From assembly GCA_020002185.1 (NCBI GenBank), contig CM034542.1, forward strand, positions 55,690,626 to 55,754,625: 64,000 bases of DNA. Reading direction: 5' to 3'. A model generated the notes under the pieces. It was not told the origin of the DNA. It saw only the letters and a program-made list of their open reading frames with translations, and did no database searches. A program made the translations under genes and the position numbers. How positions within the stretch are numbered: position 1 is the first letter of the stretch; the number at the start of each line of letters is the position of its first letter. The DNA is from Paraescarpia echinospica. Taxonomy: Eukaryota; Annelida; Polychaeta; Sabellida; Siboglinidae. Shown one piece after another: positions 1-11,885 of the stretch.

Positions 1-59
1 TAGGTGAACAAAAGGACTGGAAGTATGATAGATCTGCTGCTGTAGTAGACCATTTAGTT

Positions 60-341
60 AGCAAATTTAGCATTTTAGGGGACCTTTGGTGCCCTTAGAA
101 TGATTCAATCAAATACAGATTTCTTGTACAGTGGCACTACCACATGAAATGTCTATGCAAAATTAGAGAAAAAGTTACTTAAAACTTTTTGAAAAAATAG
201 GCAAAATGTGAAAATTTACCAGTTTTGGGGTCCTTTTTGGGGGTCATTAGGTGCACTTAGAATGATTCAATCAAATACAGATTTCTCATGCATAGTGGCA
301 GTGCCCTAAGATATGTCTATGCAAAATTAGAGAAAAAGTGA
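60..341. repeat. Tandemly duplicated ~80-bp segment
   Basis: Two closely similar blocks lie at about 93-175 and 257-341. Both contain AATGATTCAATCAAATACAG followed by a shared stretch ending AAATTAGAGAAAAAGT. Their spacing is about 160 bp and each is preceded by a similar GGGG-containing stretch, so this looks like a two-copy tandem duplication of unknown origin. I see no coding sequence in 1-990. Confidence 0.6.
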
Positions 342-998
342 TGTCATCCCCCATGCTTGGGGAAGGTTGTCTGGTAATCCTGTCGTTGAGTGTGTAGGTG
401 TTGGTGCTCACAAATGAATCTACGTCGGATAAGATGATTGAGCTGTTGTCCTCTAGTCCAGCATGACTGTATCTGTTGACATCTTTCAATATTTACAATA
501 ATCAGAGACCCGTCACCCCGTCATTTGGATGGGCTGAGTCAGTTGGGAGTGGGTAAGAATTTTGACTGATGGGTACAAACCCGTCAACTATGTATAACAG
601 GCTGTGTAAGAGGTGCCGCACACCTTTCTCTGACGTTGGCACAGCCTTTACAGAGCAGTTCCTGGAAATATTCTACACACCCGTGGCATGTGTATAGTTT
701 GTCGCAATATATTCAAATGAATACTGTTTTAATGCAACAGTGTACATACATTATTAATTACTGCTGTTAGTAAAAAACCGGCAGTACAAAGACTTGTGTC
801 GGCACAGTTGTCGGAAAGTTTCCGGCATTTCAATTGCCAATAATCAAATCACCGACCATATTTTACACCTTGTTAACACTGCATTAACTTCGCCCGCTAA
901 ATCTGTTTTGTAATATTTTGATTCGGTCAAATTACGACGGCATCATCTTAGCCGAGTTTAAAGACGATATATATATATCTATACATATTTATATATCA

Positions 999-1071
999 GG
1001 TTGACACAATTCTTATCCGCTGCCAGTTGATTATATATATCAACTGGCAGCGGATAAGAATTGTGTCAACC
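999..1071. repeat. Perfect 32-bp inverted repeat (hairpin)
   Basis: Bases 999-1030 are the exact reverse complement of 1040-1071, separated by a 9-base AT-only loop. A further copy of part of the arm (GAATTGTGTC) follows directly at about 1073-1082. The stem would fold as a long cruciform or RNA hairpin. No gene is recognised around it; it may be a miniature inverted-repeat element. Confidence 0.85.
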
Positions 1072-1247
1072 CGAATTGTGTCAAAATTTCCGTGCACATG
1101 ATGCATGGCGCTGTCATGATGGGCAAAAATAGTATCCTGCATTAGTCCCTGACAATAATCAAGACTAGATGACAGACACTGATATCTTCAAAACAGTATT
1201 ATCAAATCAGCCACCCTAACAAAATCTTACCAAAAGGAATAAGTTAT

Positions 1248-1363
1248 TATATGGTGCGGTAACCAGTCCTTGGGAATGCTCAGAGCACTTTACACTTCAC
1301 CTCCTGACATATGTGTTCAATCGAACACCACAGCGACTTCTCTGGGAAACATTCAGCCAATTA
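1248..1363 (-). repeat. SINE-like dispersed repeat, minus orientation
   Basis: Read on the minus strand, this stretch carries the same order of words as the copies at 4666-5018 and 22392-22545: GGCTGAATG-like sequence, AGAGAAGTCG, TGGTGTTCGATTG, a GTGAAGTGTAAAG block, then a GCTCTGAGCA/AAGGACTGG tail. The tail resembles the AAGCGCT...GCGCTATATAAGAA ends shared by many L2/CR1-type retroelements and their SINEs. The family assignment is inferred from this tail only. Confidence 0.55.
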
Positions 1364-1379
1364 CAACTGCTACGCGAAG

Positions 1380-2750
1380 ATTAGTTGTACACAAAGACCC
1401 TACTCTGTCTAGATGGAGAATGAAGGAACAGATAAACAACTGGTAGGATAAACCTTTGCCAACGAGAACAAACAGAATTTGAATTATGTAATTCGTGATC
1501 TTTTTGAGAATATGGATCCATGTCGTACCTTGAAACTGCAACTGCGGAAACAATTCTGCTCAGCCCAGCTTTCAACTTAAAAGGCGCCTGACATCGGTGT
1601 CTCTCCTGATGCACTGTGGGTAATGTGATGACCTGGAGGCTTTGGATCAGTGCCATCAGTAGTGAAGTAAACAGTGAGATCTGAAGACTCTGAAGACATA
1701 GACATAATGAGGTAATTACAAAATTGGAAACTCATGTCAAATATGGAATTAATCACTAAATTTTTTAATATTGATATATGGATGGTCATATAGAGGTCTT
1801 TCATTAGTCATTAATGTATAATATGTATAAATCTTCATATACATATATTAACCCTTTAGACCTCGGCCATTTTAAGTCCATTTATTTTACACGAAACATG
1901 AAAATGTGAGGTCTGTATGTCCAAACATTGTTTCTAATGTGTTTCCAAAACCATCCACTAGATGGTGTAGCAGCACAATATAGCATATTATTATTTTGTG
2001 CTGGGTTTTGGCTGACTAGAAGTGCCAGTCTTCCGGCGGGTATGACTTGAGGTCTAACGGCATAAATCTTTAAATAATGACAAAAACATATAATTTGTAT
2101 GTCGGTAATTACTAATATCATTCATGATGCTGTGGCCAATGTATCACAGTTTAGAGATTGACATCCCAGCTCTGTAAGTTCACGACAGCTAACTGCCTAA
2201 CATACTTGTGTTGGATATTTTACTTACCCTAGAAGACAGGTGTAGAAGCTAGGGACTGGCCAGTAGTTCTTAAGTAGTATATCTTGCGAAAGACCCCTGA
2301 AGGCAATGTAGGGTGAACGAAAGTGGCCAAGCTATGCTGCACCTGGAAGTGGCTCAAACCAAAAAGAATAGAAGGAAAGAGGCACCACTCACGCTAAATA
2401 TCGGTCGAAAAATGAAGCCAGGACAATTAGTGGCGCCACCCGGCGGCTATCTAGGAGAACTACTCAGTGGAGCTATCTTTTTAATGCTGTAGCATACCGA
2501 CTTCAATAAAACACCGCACAAATCATTATGCTTGTGCGTATGTATGTACACAAACATACGCTAGTTTGAAGGCAATTATTTATTCTTCAAATGGGCTCTC
2601 GTATTTATAATTTTAAAATAAAATATATTGGACTCAGGTCCCCGCCGTATGCTGATGTAGGTATGTTTGTAGGTGCCCGCCGTATGTTGCGCCTACTTAC
2701 CTATTTACATATGCGACAACTACAGGACTTTCCTATTTCTCACACTTGAA
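1380..2750. other. AT-rich intergenic stretch, no gene recognised
   Basis: Only short unconvincing open frames occur here. There are CAAACATACG-type words near 2540-2580 and two copies of GCCCGCCGTATG-like sequence near 2640-2690, but no element boundary could be established. Confidence 0.5.
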
Positions 2751-2757
2751 GTTGTTG

Positions 2758-3790
2758 TTATTCATCTTCAACAAAGCATGGAGGGAAATGTTGATGAATA
2801 AGTTCGACACATAATCTTTCAGCGTGCACATTCCGGCAGGACAGACAACCGAGTCTTAATTCGGGTATTTCTTTGACGATATGACGGCGCAGTCTACTTC
2901 GGACTTTATCCATATGTAGAGCGTGGCTTGTTTTCTTGAAAGCACGCTCCATGTTTTAAACTAGTTCCTTACTTGGAGTTACAAGTCCGTCTTTTGCATT
3001 CTCTAGCTGTTTTTAAGTAGCAGCACTTCTGTAGATGAACTTGTCGGTGAACCAATCAGGGTTTGCTGACATTGTTGATATACTTTGTCACGCGGTGTCC
3101 TGGCCATGTATTCTGCTATGTATGACAAGGTGCTTTCTTCCTCAATGGAGAGGTCTTCCGTCTCAACGTTGAAATAAAGACTGGTCATTTATCCTGTTTG
3201 AGAGAAAACGTGCAGAGGATCCTCTTCGTCGGCGGCGATGTGTTGACACGCAGTACTGAAAGACTTGAGGTTGAGAAGAAAAGTGTCCCCATCTTCCCTG
3301 CAGTTGCTCTCTTTGCTTTGCAGTAGAATAGAATCAACCATTACCTGACGAAGGCAGAGTCGGAACTGCTCAGCTGAAGTGTTGTCACTACGGCCACCCT
3401 TACTCCCGATCACAGCAAATAGGTTCTATAAGCAATCTTGGTTTAGCCGGCTAGTTAGGAGAAACGTTGCCTGAAAACTGATGTGTAAATCGTCCCACAT
3501 CGATAGAAGACTACGAATGGTCATCAACCATCTGGGTAGACATGACAGTTTACGCGTGCTTTCAGACTCAAGTGACATAATCCACTCTATGGTAGACAGA
3601 AGAAAGTTTTCTTGGGGTTGTTCCTCATGTTTTTAGCAGTTGAGGTGGGTCGTACATGACATAGATCTTTTTCTCGTCTTGGAGGAAGAAAGACTCACAG
3701 AAGTGACTCAAATGTCGTTCGATTATTCGACCCTTGGTCACATATGACCACGTTGATGTCCAAACCAATGTTGGTCTTCTAATTCATAGT
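2758..3790 (-). pseudogene. P-element/THAP9-like transposase remnant
   Basis: Minus-strand translation, with several stops and frame changes, gives pieces in the order expected for a P-type transposase. Near 3750 there is a DINVVICDQGSNNR segment, which matches the catalytic DQGxNN region of the P family. Next come SAEQFRLCLRQ and a Cys-containing stretch at 3189-3413. At 3003-3188 there is LSIEEESTLSYIAEYMAR, the helical 'YIAGY' type region. A C-terminal Cys-rich segment (GCLSCRNVHAERL) lies at 2758-2952. At least three in-frame stops and frame breaks separate the pieces, so the copy is dead. No THAP zinc-finger domain was found upstream, and terminal repeats were not identified. P-type identity rests on these motifs and not on an alignment. 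Confidence 0.5.
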
Positions 3791-4665
3791 CGTAACGGAT
3801 TCTCATCCATTTCAAATAACGGCACTGTTTATTGACATTCCCATAACACCAATTGAAGTACACAATGATCTAGATTATAGTGTATCACAAACGCCCTAAA
3901 TATTGTAAGTAAACTACAAAAACAACTTGCTAGTCTCTCTCTTCCTCCACCAATTGTTACACCTTCATTAATTAATGTTTCATGGTCTTTATCAACCGTT
4001 AACCAAATGTACTTTTCTTGATTCTTCTCCCTGTTCCAGTGTTACTCTTGGTATGATTACACACATGTGAATATCGTTAGCAGAGATTAAATCAGCTTAT
4101 TAGTGTGTTTCTTGATTTGTTTACATGTGCAAGAAGTGCTGAATATAGCGGACTTGATAGATTTTTAAATAATGACAACATCTGAATTATATTGTGTGCG
4201 CCAGAATTATTTGTCATGTTTGACTCCAGGAAATTGACAGATTAAATGACTTGATATTGTCTGGCCAGCAATGAATGCATTTGATGTGATCAAATCCGTT
4301 TACTCGGCCTGTTACGTAACAACAAAGTTGCCACCATGGGAGAACAGTCAGTGTTTTTCCTGCATTATATACATAGTAACTTACACCCACCCAAGGAGCA
4401 AAGAGCACTCGTTTGCAATGGTGACATTGGAGGAATTGATCAGAGGTGAGTGGACCTCTGTGTCTCACAAGATATGCAAGTTTATGATACACAAGTTTAC
4501 GTATTACCTGATATATACAGATGCAGTGGCATACTTGTTAGAACATCGGACACTACGTTTGAGAGATTCTGGTTTGAATCCTTCACGCTGCCCTTTCAAA
4601 TATTGGGCAAGTTCGTCACTCTACGTTGCTCCAGTTCATGCAAATGTCTGAGTACATGGCTATAG
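3791..4665. other. Intergenic, no gene recognised
   Basis: AT-rich sequence with a 126-codon open frame at 4271-4651 on the plus strand. That frame has no recognisable domain and runs into the flank of a repeat. I do not support it as a gene. Confidence 0.45.
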
Positions 4666-5018
4666 ACAGTGGTGGATATTTGGGTATAAATAGTCTGCGC
4701 ATTAATTGCCAGAGAAGTCGAGATGGTGTTCGATTGAGCCGGTCTGCCGGGGAGTAAAGTGTAAAGCGCTCCGAGCAGTCCTAAGGACTGGATACAGTGC
4801 TATATAAGAACTTTTTAAAGAACTTTTGTATGTATGAATAAGTAACTGGCTAACTACAGTGGTGGATATTTGTGTATAAATAGTCTTCGCGCATTATTGC
4901 AGTGTGGCTGAATGCTTCCCAGAGAAGTCGTGATGATGTTGATTGAACAGGTCTGCCAGGGAGTGAAGTCTGAAGCGCTTTGAGCAGTCCTAGACTGGAT
5001 ACTGCACTATGTTAGAAC
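4666..5018 (+). repeat. Two tandem copies of a SINE-like repeat
   Basis: Copies lie at 4666-4812 and 4856-5018. Both start ACAGTGGTGGATATTTG, contain TATAAATAGTCT and AGAGAAGTCG, and end in an AAGCGCT...GAGCAGTCCT...TGGATAC(A/T)G tail followed by TATATAAGAAC or TATGTTAGAAC. The second keeps an internal GTGTGGCTGAATGCTTC that the first lacks. The tail is typical of L2/CR1-mobilised repeats. No clear tRNA-like A and B boxes were seen, so the 'SINE' label is tentative. Confidence 0.6.
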
Positions 5019-6029
5019 TTACCTTTGCCTGGTAGCTGCACTGCGTTATCAGGCAGCTATACAATTCATAATGTTCGTTCACATTTTCACCACTCATACA
5101 TGTATGGATTTATTTATATGAATTAAACCTTGGGTTCACGGCATCCTATCCATTTCCAATGGGTGAGGACTGGACGACACGAAGACAGAACCACCTACAA
5201 CCAGTGGTGAGCAGGTCTTGTAATTGTGACAGTTTGCCCAAGAGGGGATACACCAACAACCCAGAAACCTGCGATTGGCGTGACCCACACCATGAATCAC
5301 AACATTGTCTCTTCTGCAGCCACTGGGTTCCCAACAGATCATGTAGCGATCGATGTACTGTGTGTGTGTGATGCTTTGGAAAGACATGATATGATGATAA
5401 ACATACAATATGTATATCGATATACATACACTATGAATATCAACATAATACTATATGCAACATAGGTTTCAACATACAAATATGAACAGTGGTAATTGTT
5501 TTATGTCGTACCAACCAGGGATGTTTCACATGAAATAATGAAAACTGTAGGAAAAATTTGATAATAATAAACTGTTTTCTTTAGATGAAATGGACCTTAC
5601 ATAAAATGTATTTAATAAAAATTAAAAAAGAACAATTAAAAGTATAAACAATATTTTAAAATTATAATGATTTTATAAAATATGTATATCAATAAATATA
5701 AGTAAATCATAATTGTTAATGGCTCCATTGTTTGCATTATTTTTTTATTTATTGATTTATTCAATATAAAAATGTAAGCATGTACAAACATAAAAATACA
5801 TGCAGACTACATTATAAATATATAAGGATGATACATGAAAGTACACGCACTTGTTTCCATTGAGGTCCTTGGACACAGACAAGTACATGACATATATATT
5901 TAATAAATTATGACAAAACAACAATGACTTGGACAGTAATAATAAATAACTATTATTAGCTTTGATCATGAGATCTGTTTTCAGACCAGAATTGTTATTT
6001 TTATCCTCTACCACCGCACAAAAATCTAT
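5019..6029. other. Very AT-rich intergenic stretch, no gene recognised
   Basis: Between about 5520 and 5950 the sequence is dominated by A/T with many stops on both strands. No repeats with boundaries and no coding potential were seen. Confidence 0.5.
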
Positions 6030-6382
6030 CACTCGCGCACGACCGCACTCCCCCCCTCGCACTGTCGGATTAATCCACCGGCTTAGCAAAGCAAGCTAGC
6101 GTGACATGGGCCGTTTTGTTGATCCACAGTAAACGATCAATTCGACTCGCCGGGAATCAATGAAGCGACTCGAGACGACATCTAAAGTTAGCGACTCGAC
6201 GACGCAGCCGTCTAAACAGAAGCGACTCTAGTCTCGGGCCGTAGCAACGGTGCGGGCGTCAACTCGTCCGACCGGCATGTTTACGCCTGCCAGGAAAGGT
6301 GTCCGGACACTTCGGAACAGTTCTACTTCCGTGTTGAACTTTCGCTAGAGTCAGTTCTGTGTAGTTTCTGGATAAGTGAAAC
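6030..6382 (+). promoter_or_regulatory. CpG-rich promoter region of the 255-aa host gene
   Basis: The AT-rich background changes abruptly to CpG-rich sequence at about 6030-6500 (repeated CGACTCG, GCGCACGACCG and similar words). It ends at the first coding exon (ATG at 6383). A CpG island over a first exon is a usual layout for a broadly expressed animal gene. No TATA box was found. The exact transcription start cannot be read from the sequence. Confidence 0.5.
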
Positions 6383-9143
6383 ATGTTGCACTTGACTACA
6401 GAAGTCGGCAAACCCGGGCGAACTGGTGAGTGACTTCTGCAAGCTAGTCTAGATAGCTGAGCTTGGTATGCAATATGGGGGATACTTGTCGTAGCCACAC
6501 GAGCACTGCTGTCTGCCACTAGGGCCTGGCCCTAGGACTAGGAGGCGATTTAACAATCACGTTGGCATTGTTGCGATTTGTGTGGCACATTGTAATTGAA
6601 TGCTGGAGTCTTGACAACTTCGTTACAGTCCAACACACGTCATCAACATCAGCTCCTACAGTACGCTTTCTGATGTCTACTCTTCTAGATTTGTTCATGT
6701 TTAAAATTACAACATTTTTCTTCATTTACATAAATGGTGACGTTTTTAGGGTTTGGTTTCGTTATATATGTAGACGGGGAGGGACGGACGGACGGACGGC
6801 CCTGCTAAAAATTTACTATGGTTTACTACAGTAAATTTACTATGGCTTACTATAGTAAAATCTTACTATAGTAAACTACAGTGTTTTTGCGGAATGTTTA
6901 CTACGCTTTGCTTTAGTGAATACTATGATTTACTATAGTGAATACTATGATTTACTATAATGAATACTACATTTTACTATAGTGAACACTGCATTTTACC
7001 ACAACTTACTATGTTGAATATCATGTTTTACTATAGTTTACTATAGTAAATACCGCATTTTATTACGATTTACTAGAAAGAATATCACATTTTACTATGG
7101 TTTACTACGGTGAATAACACATTTTACCATATTTTACTATGGTAAATATAACATTTTTTTGTGGTTTACTATAGTGAACACCTCACTTTACTCTGATTTA
7201 CTATGGTGGATACCACATTTTAGCACAATTTACTATAGTAAATATCACGTTTTAGTATGATTTACTATAGTGAATACCACATTTTACCATAGTAATTTTA
7301 TCACAATATACTATTGTGAATATAACGTTTTACTATGGTTAACAACAGTGAATATAACATTTTACTTAGTTTACTATGGTGAATATAACATTGTACTATG
7401 GTATATCACAGTGAATACTATGCAAACGGGGTCTACGTATGTTGTAAAACTGAAAGAATCAATGTAAACAATTCATTTAGTATAATGAAATACTTTATTA
7501 ACTATATATACATGTTTACATGTTGACACTTCATGAATCACTTGGCAGCAATATTGTCTGCTTCTCTGCAATGGTACCGGTATTTCCATATTGTGTCCAT
7601 GAAGTGGCAAAGCTCTCACTCCTGGAATTTGTGTTGCTCTGCACCTGTGCAATAAAAACAAACATACTTATGTCTGAAAATGACAGTCTGCATAATCAGG
7701 GCTTGCCAGTATACATGAGTGACCATACCTAACTAGTGGATGAGAATTAACTGGCTGCTAGTCATTAAAGTGGCAGTAATTAATGAAATCACCTAATTAC
7801 TGATATCCCCTAATTAAGCAGCCCTTAGAGAGGACCAACAATTGAGATAGTGCAGTTGCCTACTGCATCCTTGGAAGATAGAAAGTCCTAAGGAGGAAGA
7901 TGATAACACAGTTCTCTGTGCATTCTATGGTACTTCATTGTGGGAAATTGTGAACTGTTATTCTAAAAAACTTAACCTTAACATACACTGTTAAACATAG
8001 CACCAAAATTGCATGTTATAAGTAGGCCTATACTTACATCAATCAGTTGATAAGTTTGCCTTACAGCATAATTTTAAGTATAATAAAATTACTATGTATT
8101 CATATATGCATTTCAAAAATGTCAATTTAACATGCTCAAGAAATATTCAAATTTATAACACTCAATAACATTTCACTATTATTAAATTAAGTTTACCTGA
8201 TAAACCTTAATGTATGATAAATTAAACTCATCATTATTAATGTGTGTTCTTATATATTTCATGAAGATCAAACAACAAACGTGTGCATCAAACTGCTGTA
8301 AAACAATAATGTAATACAAGGATTCTTACCTTTTGTCTCACAAATGAAAACAGCATATGAAAACATCCAGATTCGACACCAGACACACATTTCCATGGCG
8401 CTTGTTTTCACTCCACAGGCGTATTTCGCAACAAGTTCGATTGATATGGCTACATTCATGTCCGTGTCCATGTCCACATTAATAAACCCAATGATCCTAC
8501 CCTGACATGATTTATAATAACAGTATATAAGATGTGCATTAGACTTTACCAGAGCACTACAAAGTCAACCTGTCACCAGCACTGCCCTGGGTGTCAATGC
8601 ACAGCAGGCTTGCTGGACACATGGGTTGCACTGGGCTACTGTATAATCTCTGACCAAGAGAGACTGCCTACCAGGCAGTAAATGTGAATTAACTGATAAG
8701 GGCAGCTTGAATGGCTTCTAAGATTCTGACAGTAAGCAGCCACAAGGGAAGGCTATTATATAAGATCTGGGAGATTCCTACTTTTAATTTTCATTAACTT
8801 AATTTTAGTTTGGACTACATCCTTTGGAAGTCCTGACAGGGAAGATAACACAGCTGCATAGTATAATTGTATTAAATAGAACAGTCTTTAAAGTAAACTA
8901 AACTGTTAACTTGTCAACTTTGTGGGAAGTTTAAAGCCCAGTGTCATAATGATAATACTTTACAATTATTATTGATTATGCATTTACATGTACATATGTG
9001 GGCAACTTTACCCTAGGGAATCATACTATACTTGTATGTGATTTATATTTAGGCCTAATGTTTGTAAACTAAACAAAATGTTGGGTATGTTTTTTTCAAA
9101 ATTATTAATAACAAATATTGAACAAATCATAATTATACAGTGG

Positions 9144-9184
<41 letters not shown>

Positions 9185-10028
9185 CATATATCAGTTATCC
9201 TGGTAGCTAGGGTAGAATTGTCATTGTGCAATGCTGATAATGGTTTGAGGTAGGCAGTAGTTTTAAACCAATACGCACCACCTAATTTTTTCTTCCAGTT
9301 TCTTTGTCAATATTACAGATAATATTATATAGAAATTTCATATGAGTATCTAGCAGTGTTTCATAACTAGGCAATTTGAAAGGCATTAAACAAAAACCCT
9401 GGTATGTTGATCGTAAGTTACTATGAATGTATTATTGTTTACTATATGTTATAATGTGGATTTACTATGGACCATGGTATCAAACAGTAAAAACATGGTA
9501 AAATGTAATATAATATGATTTACTATAATTTACTGTGGTTTTATTGTGGTTTACTATGTGTATTTTGAATTTACCATGGTATATCATAGTATAAGCATAG
9601 TAAAATGTACAGTACTATGGTTTACTCTAATTTACTATGGTTTTGTTATGGTTTACGATGCATACTATAAATTTACCACAGTGTATCATGGCAAACGTAT
9701 GGTAAAATGTAGTATATTATGGTTTACTATAACTTACTATGGTTTTACTACAGTTTGTCATGGTTTGCTATGTCTTCATATGGATTTACTGTGGTGAAAG
9801 CATAGAAAAATGTAATATACTCTAATTTACTATAACTTACCATGATTTACTGTGGATTTATTATGGTTTACCATAGTAAACTGTAGTGCATTTTAGCAGG
9901 GGGGAGGGAGTTAGGGAGGGGAAGAGACAGGGAGAGAGGAAGATGGGGAGAGAGAGGGGGGACTGAGGAGGGCGAGAGAGAGGGGAAAGGCGCGAGGCCA
10001 TGTCTAACACTGTATGTAGACACATACG

Positions 10029-10067
<39 letters not shown>

Positions 10068-11814
10068 GTCATTAATTTGTGTTAAAATTGTCAGAGCTCG
10101 AGAGACGCCATTTCCCGGAGCTGTTCAATCGACCTGGGCCGGTGGCATCGCCAAAACCCAATAGAACGGCTGTAGGAAGAAAACACATCCCTCATGGCTA
10201 CGGTGATGATGTTGAGTTTATTCCACACGGTCGATATGTAAGAGAAGAACATGATGAGAGGTAGCTGATAGTAGTGTCTGGCGTTTCACTGTTTGTTCAT
10301 GTATTGCATATAGTTCCGTTAAGATGGTTATACAGGTCAAAGGAAATTCCCATTCTCTAAAATGGTACTATTTCTTAAACATAAAATGTTTAAAACATAA
10401 ATATCTGAGCAGCCTTCTGTGATTATTAGTAGTATTTAAAAACACCAAAGTCAAAATTTTCGTTGTCTTTGTTGTGACAAAACACAGAGTCAACCACTGT
10501 GATTTTTTTATTATATATTCCAGCACTGATAATTAGTTCCACCTGCTCACTCATAGTATTAGGGGTGGTCTCATAAGGTGGTGCCACTGGTATTTCGCTC
10601 GTTGTCCACGCCATGCTATGATTACTAGACCAACAAACAATTCTATGAGCTAAAACATAGAGTTTTATTGACAATGAGTGCAGGATATACAATGCCAAGT
10701 TAGACACCCCTCTTTGTGATTTACAAACGTAGCGTAATTGGTAGACACTAGATGGCAGTAGCTTACAGTTTCGAGTCATTAAATTTAAATAACAGGCATT
10801 ATTGATTTTTTGTGAAATCTCAGTATGTCAATATGCAATACTACACAATATTTTTTGACTTTGCATACTCATGCGGCCACCTCGTACAAAGCATTGCGAC
10901 TGGTTTATTGTGATTGTGTTAGGTGTAAAATGCATATTAGCAGACCATATACCTGCTTTTGAATTGTATATAATTTATTTTGCATGTTCATGACACATGC
11001 TAGTAGTTCTGTGTCTGCCCACCAGGTGCGGCCCGGACTGGGTGTCCAGTATAAGGAGGATTCCATCTCCACACAACCCAAAAGCTATTGTGGAAATCTG
11101 GCCCGACAAATGGAAATCACTTCGAACGTATCCGAGTAAGTCAGTTTTATAATATGATAATATAGCCATTGTTTTTAATGACTACTCATACATTTGCATG
11201 AAATTATCAAATTGTATAATTGTTATAATTTGTTATTTTTTTGAAAATAAATGCAATTCTCGTTGTAAGGTTTTTCTGATAAAGTTGACTACGAACGAAT
11301 ATGAAAACATTTATTTCAGGTAAAACCCATTAACAATCGGTACATATATAGGTATACAAATGCATAGCTTTAAAGGTAAATAAGTTTGAAATATAAATAT
11401 AATAAAAATAAAATAAGGTAAAACATGATATAAATTCACTTGTAATGTGTTTACAATTTAAATTTTATGTCTGGTATGCCATTATATGAAATAAAATGTT
11501 ACAATTGATTACATTTTTGTGCAGATGTGAAGGGTAGACGGACAGACCAGGGGTGGACCCCCTATGTGGACAAGGTGGGAGTAGGGGGCCACAAGTGTTT
11601 CTTTAACGGAGTTCACAAGGCTTCAGAACATTCAAGTCAGGAGATCACACACACCATGCTGTATGGAAAGGGCAGGAGAGGTGAGTCTGTTACATGGACG
11701 TTACACGGATTTTACAATAGTTGTTACTTTTTTTACGTTGTTGTTACATAGGTGTCCCATGATTGTTACGTGGGTGTTCCATGGTGTTTGTGTGTCTGTG
11801 TACGTGTATGTGCA

Positions 11815-11885
<71 letters not shown>

